The notes under the pieces are model-generated. The model did not search any database and was not told where the DNA came from. It saw only the letters and a program-made list of their open reading frames with translations. Source: Aquilaria yunnanensis (taxonomy: Eukaryota; Streptophyta; Magnoliopsida; Malvales; Thymelaeaceae). Taken from it: a stretch of 64,000 nt of DNA. A program made the translations under genes and the position numbers. The stretch covers positions 85,872,001 to 85,936,000 of the forward strand of contig CM077597.1 of NCBI GenBank assembly GCA_039654915.1. The letters run 5' to 3'. Each line of letters starts with the position of its first letter. The first letter of the stretch is position 1. This document shows positions 56,417-64,000 of the stretch, piece by piece.

Positions 56417-57663
56417 CTTGCACCACACCTGGAGCATCCTCTGCCTCCTCGGCTGTCACTGCGTAGACACGTCCTGCCACACGAGGTTTCTTTGTTGGTG
56501 GTCCTGCCGGTGCTGCTGGCGGAACGTGTGCTACTAGTGGAGCATCCCTCTTAGGACATTGCCTGGATAGATACCCTATCTCCTGGCAATAGAAACAGGT
56601 CACACACCGTCCCTCCAATTGGGTGAAAGAAATGACAAGTCTGACACCTAGGCCCTCTCTGGCCCTGAAAAACCGGTTGCACTGTAGGCCCTCCTGTCCC
56701 ATTAAGCTGTAGTCGGGTAGCTCTGCTATCGATTGGCTGACCTCTGCCAAAATGTCCTCGCCCCTGTGCAGGCATCGGTCGTGGTATAGGACAGGAACTG
56801 CCTGCATGTGTAGGTCGTGATGGCATACGACTCCGACTCATGTCAAACGGTCCAGATAGTTGCTTATCTCGTATCCTTGCCTCACCCCGTTGAGCTAAGG
56901 ATACTGCATTCTCAAAGGTATCAATCTCTTACATAATCAGCCTATCTGCCAGCTCATCACGCAAACCATTAACGTACCTCTTGATTTTCCTTGGTTCATG
57001 TGCCACAATGTGCTCAGCATAGCGGGCCAAGGCATTAAATCTAGCTGTGTACTGATCTACTGTCATGCTCCCCTGTACCAGTGCAAGAAACTCCTGCTCT
57101 TTTCTGTCCCTCATGGCCTCAGAGAAGTATCGTCCATAGAAAGTTTGCACGAATGTCTCCCAAGTGATATATCCACCCTCAGTTCTCGGAACCCCTGGTC
57201 GAGTGGCCTCCCACCATGTTTGGGCCTCCTCAACCAAGCTAAAGGTAGCTAAGTCCACCTTGTCCTCTTCTGGAATTCTCAAAGCTGTAAGTGTCCTCTC
57301 CGAAGCCCTGATCCACTCCTCAGCTTTGGTAGGGTTAACCCCACCAGTATACTCACCAGTTAGCCTCTTGAAGCGCTCAAGTAGGTCGGCCCTATGCTGA
57401 CTTCTGGCTGGGGCATGAGGCTGCTGCTCCCGCTCATTCAAATTCTGAAAGTACTGGCCTAAGGTAATAACTGTCTGATGCAATGGATCATCATTGGCCT
57501 GCTGACCAAGATTCTGGGCTTGTTGCCCATGATTTAGCATGTCCTGTCCAGGCACTTGAGCATTCTGACCTTGACCTCGTGGGGGTCGTCCTCGACCACG
57601 AGTTGGCGGCTCATCCTGTGCGCCTCATCCAAGACCCAAGGCAGGGTACTCATGTGGATCCAT
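56417..57663 (-). pseudogene. Element C gag, broken
   Basis: Retrotransposon-type Gag: the ATG at 57663-57661 is followed about 12 codons later by a TGA. The frame is then open through PTKAEEWIRASERTLTALRI, FSLVEEAQTWWEATRPG and WETFVQTFYGRYF to a TAA near 56928, and on through a Gly/Arg-rich linker. A frameshift near 56610 moves it to the zinc knuckle CFYCQEIGYLSRQC, where the usual His is Tyr. An ATG at 57555 could restart translation after the first stop. The exon end at 56417 lies at the intron-like insert. Confidence 0.85.
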
Positions 57664-57956
57664 GACCTAAAAAGGAAAAGGTTTAGTCCAACGTAGTTAA
57701 ACAACTTTGGGAGTAACTTTTAACTTATAACACTAGGTGAGGCTCTAGGTAACTCCTATATCTTTTTAGACGTTAAATTAATTGGTATATTATTTTACGA
57801 GTCCCCTTATTGAAAGCCAAGTTGTTAACTTTTGTTTATAAACTTGCTAATATATTATGCTCAATTATGGAAAATTTTCGAAACCTATCCAAGGTCTCTA
57901 ACTTAGCAAACAAACAAGAAGCATACTTACTGAGTGAGGTCGCTGCCTTCCTCGAA
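57664..57956 (-). other. Element C leader between PBS and gag
   Basis: This is an untranslated leader of about 290 nt. It is collinear with 47850-48144 of element B. Confidence 0.7.
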
Positions 57957-57972
57957 TTTGGCTCTGATACCA
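57957..57972 (-). promoter_or_regulatory. Element C primer binding site (tRNA-iMet type)
   Basis: TGGTATCAGAGCCAAA on the minus strand lies three bases inside the 5' LTR. Confidence 0.9.
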
Positions 57973-57975
57973 AAC

Positions 57976-60900
57976 TGTAACGCCCCCAATTTTATAAATA
58001 TTAATTTACAAAAATATTAAAATTGCCCAGATTTATTAATAATAAAATAAAATGATTTAAGAAATATGAGGTAAAATATTTTATTTTAAATTATATTCTA
58101 AACAATAAGAGTATTAAACGAAATCAGAGTAGTTAAGTGACAATCCCAGGAAAACTAATATGCGGATAAGGTGCCAATTTAAACAAACCATATGTTTCTT
58201 TAGAAATCAAATAACACAAAGTTAAAACCCAGTCCCAGCCAGTTCTACTTTCGAGGGGCTACAGCGTACTCTCACTCAGTCTGCTCCATACCTTGAACCT
58301 CGTTATATGGTTCAGTGTACTCTGTCTCCTCATAGTACTCACCTAGAAAAACATGTTAAGAGGAGGGATGAGCACAACTTGCTCAGTAAGAGGGAAGTAT
58401 CAGGCCCATCACGTGGGTCCTAATATTCCGTAACAAACAACAACGAATAATAAACTTTAAGCTGTAGCAATTTACTTAAAGAACAATTCCATACAACATC
58501 ATAACAACAAAATCAAAATCCTACTAGCATGCTTGAACTACCATGCATATGCATAATTCTTTTTACCGAATAAATAATATCTTCTTGATCGATCACTTAA
58601 TCCAATACTTAATTGCCGTCGGACGAACCTAGGGTGGTGAGTGTGTACATCACCCACTCTCGGGATAACTTCTAGGCAGTGCCACTAGGGATGCCACCAA
58701 GCTAGAGCCTCTCAGGATACCTACGCCGAGGTAGAGCCTCTCGTGATAACAGCCATAAGCATGGTCCCTCGCCAGCTATGGTCTGACAGCGCACAAATCA
58801 TATCTCCATACTCTGTGTCAATATCGGGTCATGACTAGGGACGGTCCGCCGCCACCCTAACATGCCTCTCGGGTTCGAATCGTCCGTTCCGAACCTCTCG
58901 TCTAAATTTACGGCTTGTTAGGTCATGTAGATATGGTTCGTCACCAACCTTGCATGCCTCGTATTTTATCTTACTCTTTAAATCTTTTACTTAATGCAAT
59001 CTTGTGTATGACAAACATCAATCATATGCAACAACCAATTGATGCGTGACTATAGCTCATTTTATTTTAGCTCTTTTTAGTATAATGCCATGATTCTAGT
59101 GCATCCTATTTCTTTTATTATGTTATCTTAGTTTAGTGTTACATGATGTCATGACAATCAATGATATCTTTTAAGTGTATTTGTGATAAATGTTCATCTC
59201 ATTTCTCGTGAATTCTTTCTAAATTGGTCATTTAGTATTTACGCTCCTAATCCTTTATCTATCGGCTTATAATAATTTATTACGGCCCTAACATGCCACT
59301 AACGGTTCCTTCCAATCTTATCATGTTGCTAATGAGCTTGTCGGCTCTAAACATGGTACTAGCGGTGTTTGTCTCACCGGCCCTAAACATAGTACTAGCG
59401 GTGTTTGTCTCACCGGCCCTAAACATGCTACTAGCGGTGTTTATTTAGGCGGTCCTAACATATTTCTAATTTAATTCTTGTTATAAGCGGTCCTAATATG
59501 ATACTAGCGCCAAACATACATCATACGTCACAGCATTACAACCATACAACCAACCAACCAAAATTTCATCTCAATGGAAGAGAAATAAAATAAAATAAAA
59601 TAAAATTCTAGAAAACTAATTAATTACCCTACCCATGTTGCCCACGCATTTAAAGATTTTATTTAGCCCAATTGTTTACTTAAAATTTATTATTCGGGTT
59701 TATGCTTATTTTGGGCCTAAGAGGGCCCACGAGAACTAACCCGCTCTTCCCTCTTACCTAGTTCGGAATAATACAGCGAAAGATGGCGATTTCCTATGAC
59801 GGTCCTACAAAATGTTAGTAAGGTAGAAAATTAGAAAAATATACTAAAAATTGGAAATTTCCTAAATGGTACTTGGAAGTATCATGTTCTTGGCATCTAG
59901 GCCGAAATTTTACCTAGTGGGCAAAAAAGGTCTCGGGGTGTCTCCGGTGGCCTTGTGCCTATTCAGGATCGTGTCGGGAGCCTTCTTGATATTGATCCTA
60001 AAAATTACAGCAGCCATACACTAACTTATAAGCTTATTTAATGGCTGTAAAAACTGATCTTGGAAGGAAAAAATTTTGTTTCGGTTACCGATGTGTTTTC
60101 GGGATCTCTGACGCTCCGGGAGTCCAAAGAAATACCAAACCTTCAAGTAAGGATTTTCTAACCTTTTGTAACAACATGGACAGCAAGGAAAAAGAATTAT
60201 TAGGGCTGTAATATTCGAAATTGGCAGCCAAGATAATTTTTAAAAGAGGCTACGGTGGCTTACCGGGCTTAGAATCAAGTATGGACAAGATTGCACCGGA
60301 AACGAGTGGAAAAACCCAAAACTTGGATTAATGGTAATCTACCAAGAATTTACAGCAACAATATAAGGTATTTAGGAGCTGGAAGAAAAGAAAAAAAAAA
60401 TTAAAAGCGTAATACCGAAGAACTTTTGCTCACACGAAGCAAATCGGGATCGTCGGTACTCGTAGGATTGGTTTTGGTGTCCGGATGGGGTTTCCCTTCA
60501 ACTTAAAGAATCTAGGAAAAAAAAAACAGAATTAAATTAATATTCTAATACTTTGGAAGAGCCAAGAATCAAAGCTTAGATGGCTAAACTTACACAGTTT
60601 GATGAAGCACTAAGTGGAGGCAAACAACCGGCGCGAAAGGATGAAGAATTGTGGACGATCTTCAGAAAATCCAATTTTATGGCTTAGGCGGCTGTTGATG
60701 GGGAAGAAGAAGAAGCTGAAATGTTGAACAGGGAAAGGTTCTGTGGGGCGAATTAAGCTCCATGCCAATTAGAAGCGTAGGGTAAAATAAATAATAATAT
60801 AATAATATGGTAATTAATTAGGATAACTAGATTGGCAAGTTTTTGTTTTTGTTTTTTGTTTTTATCTAAAGCTTCAAAAAATCCTGTAGGCGCTTTGCGG

Positions 60901-61331
60901 CTGGAAAGTTTTAGAAGAAAGAAATTAGGGTTAAGGGAAAAAAATTAATAATAATAATCCTATGTAGCGGTAGCACGAACCGGGTTTAAACCCCACACAC
61001 GCGTTGGTTAAATTTTAGAAAACCTTAGCAAATGAATTCAGAATTAAGTGAGGTAAATTTCTCTTGACTCATTTTTTCGAGAAGAATCCAATGGTGCTCC
61101 CAGATTTTCCATCCGATGCTCAGTTGTAAATGACAAAAATGCCCCTAGCCTAAAGAAAATGACTTTGAGCTTCCGGTTTGGAATTTGACTTAATAACCAA
61201 TAAAGGAATCATCTAAGAATCAAGATTCTTAATTTTATATTTTATTATTATTATTATTTTATTATTTTATTTATTTAATTAATTAGGATAATTTGGTGAT
61301 TTTATTTTACTTAATTTCTAGGGTTATTACA
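57976..61331 (-). repeat. Element C 5' LTR
   Basis: The ends are TGTAACGCCC and GGGTTATTACA (plus strand). Apart from scattered changes, most densely in the first 50 bp, it is the same as 49542-52901. Confidence 0.92.
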
Positions 61332-61336
61332 GCACT
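61332..61336. repeat. Target-site duplication GCACT (right) of element C
   Basis: It is a perfect partner of 49537-49541. Confidence 0.9.
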
Positions 61337-63404
61337 AAACATGGTACTAGCGGGTTTACTCAAATGGTCCTAACATACTGCTAACTTAATTCTTGTTACG
61401 AAAGGTCTTAGCATGATACTAGTGCCAAACATACATCATATATCACATCATTACAACCATGCAACCAACCAACCAACCAAAATTACATCTCAATATAAGA
61501 GAACAAAAATAAAATAAAATTTCTAGAAGAACTAATTAATTACCCTACCCATGTTTCCCATGCATTTAAATATTCTAGTTTACCCAATTGTTTATATAAA
61601 ATTTATTGTTTGAATTGATACTTATTTTAGGCCTACGAGGGCCATGAGAACTAACCTGTTATTTCTCCTCACCTAGTACGAAATAACATGACAAAATGGG
61701 GTGGTTTCCTAGAACGGTCCTACAAAATGTTAATAAGGTGAAAAATTAGATAATATGCTAAAATTTGAAAATTTGTTGAATGGCATTTGGAAGGGTCACA
61801 TTCTTGACATCTAGGCCGAAATTTTACCTAGTGGGAAAAAAGAGCTTCTGGGTGTCTTTGGTGGCCTCGTGCCTATTCAGGATCGTGTCGGGTGTCTTTT
61901 TTATATTGATCCTAAAATTACAGCAGCTAATACACTGAGTTATATGCGCAATTAATGGTTGTAAAAATTGAACTTGGAAGGGAAAAATTTTCTTTTGATT
62001 ACCAATATATTTTCAGGATTTTTAGCGCTCCGGGAGTCCAAAGAAGTGATAAACCTTTTAGTAAGGATTTCCTAGCCTACTATAATAACTTGGAAAACAA
62101 AGAAAAAATACTTAACAAGGCTGTGAGATCCGAAATCTTCAACAAAAAATAATTCCAAAAAATGTTATCGCAGCTTACCAAGGCTCAGGTGTAAGTAGGG
62201 GTCTAATCGCATCAGGAACGGGTGCACAAGCCTAGAATTTTGAATAAGAAAAACCTAGCAACGAAATATGGAACAAAAATAAGGTATTTAGGTGCTGGAA
62301 ACAAAAATAAAAGTGTGACTTCAAATAGTTTAGACTCACACAAATAAATTTGGAAACACAGGTACGCGTAGGATCGCTTTTGATGTCTGGATGTGGTTTC
62401 ATCAACTAAATAAACCTAGGCAAGAATAGGGAATTAAATGACATTCATAATTGCTTGGATGATGGAGAAATAAAGCCCAAAGGGTTGGAGTTACAACAGT
62501 TCAAAAAAAAACACGATCAAGTCGGTAACAAAGCAGAGACTGCGATGACGATCTATTGGTGTGATATCTTCTTGTCCACTTTAATGAGCAAGGCCATGAA
62601 CAATAGAGGAACGGTGAGGCTATCTAATTAAAAAAAAAAAAAAAGAATAGGAGAGCAAAATGTGGCCATGGCTAGAAGAAAGTGGCAAGTATGGCAAATT
62701 GAAAAATAGCAACCATGACTATAAGTTTTGTTGTTGTGGCGGCAATGTGAAGGAAAAGAATTAGAGAAGAGAAGGAATTAGCCTAGGTCTAGTTCCTACA
62801 TAAATTTGGGCTCTTGGCTACGTAGGAACATGGGGAAAAATGAAAAGGAAAGAAAATGAATAAGGGCAAGATAATATTCAATGTGATTTAATTAAAGAAA
62901 ATAGAGACAAGGAGATAATAAATTAATTTTTCAATTTCAATATTCTTGAGGTGTTGTGTTTGTGTGCTTTGTAAATTAGAGATTAGAGTTAGTTGAGAAA
63001 TTATTCTATACAACAAAAGCACGAACCTAATTTAAACTGTGCACACATAGGCCAAATTATTAGAACCTAAGCAAATGAATTTAGAATTGAGTGAGACAGA
63101 TTTCTTTTGATTTATTTTCATAAGAAAAATCCAATAGCACTCTCAGATTTTTCATTCGATACTCAGTTGGAAAAGGACAAAAATACCATTAGCTTAAAGA
63201 AGATGACTTTAAGCTTCTAGTTTGGAATTTAACTTAAAAACCACTAAAGGAATTATCTAAGAATCATGATTCTTAATTAGTATTACATTGATTTTTTAAA
63301 TTAACAAGTAAAATTACAAAAAATAACCTTGAGGGTAAAATGGTAATTTTTACATTTAGGGTAATTCGCTAATTTTATTTTTCTTAATTTCTAGGGTTAT
63401 TACA
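61337..63404 (-). repeat. Element B 5' LTR, right piece
   Basis: It continues the LTR from 49541 and ends GGGTTATTACA at 63404. A short frame at 61955-62152 is the translated LTR and not a gene. Confidence 0.85.
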
Positions 63405-63640
63405 TTTCTAAATGCATATTATTATTATGTCAATTAAACTAAGATCTTTTCTTAATAAGTTGCATACTATTAAATTTAAATTTCACACAGAGGAGAAAAT
63501 TTGAAATTTTTGATAAGATATTAAAAGTGCAAAGAAGAATTTTTATAAGTACTCTACTATCATAAATGAAAAAAATTCTATTATTTTCTTTTGCAACCAG
63601 TATTACTTGTAGTCTATTCTGCATTGTATTATTATTATTA

Positions 63641-63672
<32 letters not shown>

Positions 63673-63929
63673 TATAATAAATAAAAATCAAATACAACAA
63701 GGAATCTTTTGAAGTGGATGGCAAACATGAGAATAGTTCTAAAGAAATATTATAATTAAAAACTATATAAAAATATAAAAGTGAAACTAATAAGAAATAT
63801 ATTATTTATTTTAAAAAAGATAATTAGAATTATAGTTATTTGAATAAAAATCAAATACAATAAGCATTTACTAGTTTTTATATATTCATCACTGACTTAA
63901 ACCCTTTATTATACTGTGACTAAAAGAAA
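63405..63929. other. AT-rich flank with ATT microsatellite
   Basis: An ATT repeat occupies about 63627-63671. No gene was seen. Confidence 0.6.
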
Positions 63930-64000
63930 ACTAGAACGTGGAAATCGATTTAAGGAAGCTTGAAAGGTCCTAATTTGTCTGACTCCAGGCGTGAGGCACG
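63930..64000. repeat. Dispersed repeat, truncated by window end
   Basis: 'actagaacgtggaaatcgatt' to 'ggcgtgaggcacg' matches the start of the repeat at 26955. Confidence 0.6.

Larger units (their letters stand above)
49542..61331 (-). mobile_element. Element C: nearly complete Tekay/Del-like Ty3 retrotransposon (11.8 kb)
   Basis: LTRs of 3360 and 3356 bp (49542-52901 and 57976-61331) differ by roughly 1 percent on visual comparison. The PBS (57957-57972), the PPT next to the 3' LTR (TTTTAAGGGGAGGATGC on the minus strand) and the duplicated GCACT define it. It encodes gag, protease, RT, RNase H, integrase and a C-terminal chromodomain-like end, with a handful of stops and one frameshift. It lies inside the 5' LTR of its older relative, element B. 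Confidence 0.93.
41064..63404 (-). mobile_element. Element B: decayed Tekay/Del-like Ty3 retrotransposon, split by element C
   Basis: Its parts are a 3' LTR lacking its first 1.4 kb (41064-43125), a decayed gag-pol (43185-47849), a PBS (48145-48160, TGGTATCAGAGCCAAA on the minus strand) and a 5' LTR in two pieces (48164-49541 and 61337-63404). Element C is inserted in that 5' LTR. The coding frames are broken in many places. Both flanks and the missing part of the 3' LTR prevent a test of its own target duplication. Confidence 0.85.

Overview
This is a 64 kb stretch of a flowering-plant nuclear genome, probably a eudicot. It is AT-rich, has no bacterial or organellar gene organisation, and is built almost entirely of nested plant transposable elements. 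I see no intact ordinary host gene, tRNA or rRNA gene. The species cannot be named from the sequence.

Layout. 1-4405: the 5' end (minus strand) of a large Tat/Ogre-like LTR retrotransposon that runs off the left edge, inserted into an old plus-strand Ty3 reverse-transcriptase remnant (4406-4925). 5475-5815: a dead exon of a BAP31-like gene. 6900-8737 and 24061-25800: one decayed L1-type LINE (plus strand), split by the central feature of the window. That feature, 8738-24055, is a young, complete, minus-strand, non-autonomous Tat-like LTR retrotransposon of 15.3 kb, flanked by a perfect 5-bp duplication (AGGTG). 26-41 kb: AT-rich sequence with MITEs, two non-autonomous CACTA elements, a complete TRIM and several dispersed repeats. 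41064-63404: a decayed minus-strand Tekay/Del-like Ty3 element, into one LTR of which a younger relative (49542-61331, duplication GCACT) has inserted. 63405-64000: AT-rich flank.

The most unusual object is the central retrotransposon. It has LTRs, a primer binding site, a polypurine tract and a shortened Tat-type gag, but no recognisable protease, reverse transcriptase or integrase. In their place, on the sense strand, it carries an intact, intronless LOG-type cytokinin-activating enzyme gene (12967-13596). Upstream of that are three tandem copies of a 549-bp reading frame for a Cys-finger/basic protein that resembles the nucleic-acid-binding proteins of plant flexiviruses (carlavirus/vitivirus type). 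One copy is intact and two carry one premature stop each. The LOG gene and two of the three copies are preceded by a similar TATA module. If this reading is right, a plant retrotransposon has assembled a cargo cassette combining hormone activation with a virus-like RNA-binding protein, some of whose viral relatives suppress silencing.

Two other structural signals stand out. First, the Tat-like LTRs carry repeated hairpins of about 40 nt whose stems co-vary between copies. Second, both Tekay-like elements share a short intron-like insert exactly at the gag-protease junction; removing it would join gag to pol in frame. All family assignments come from reading the sequence and from recalled family features; no database search was run.
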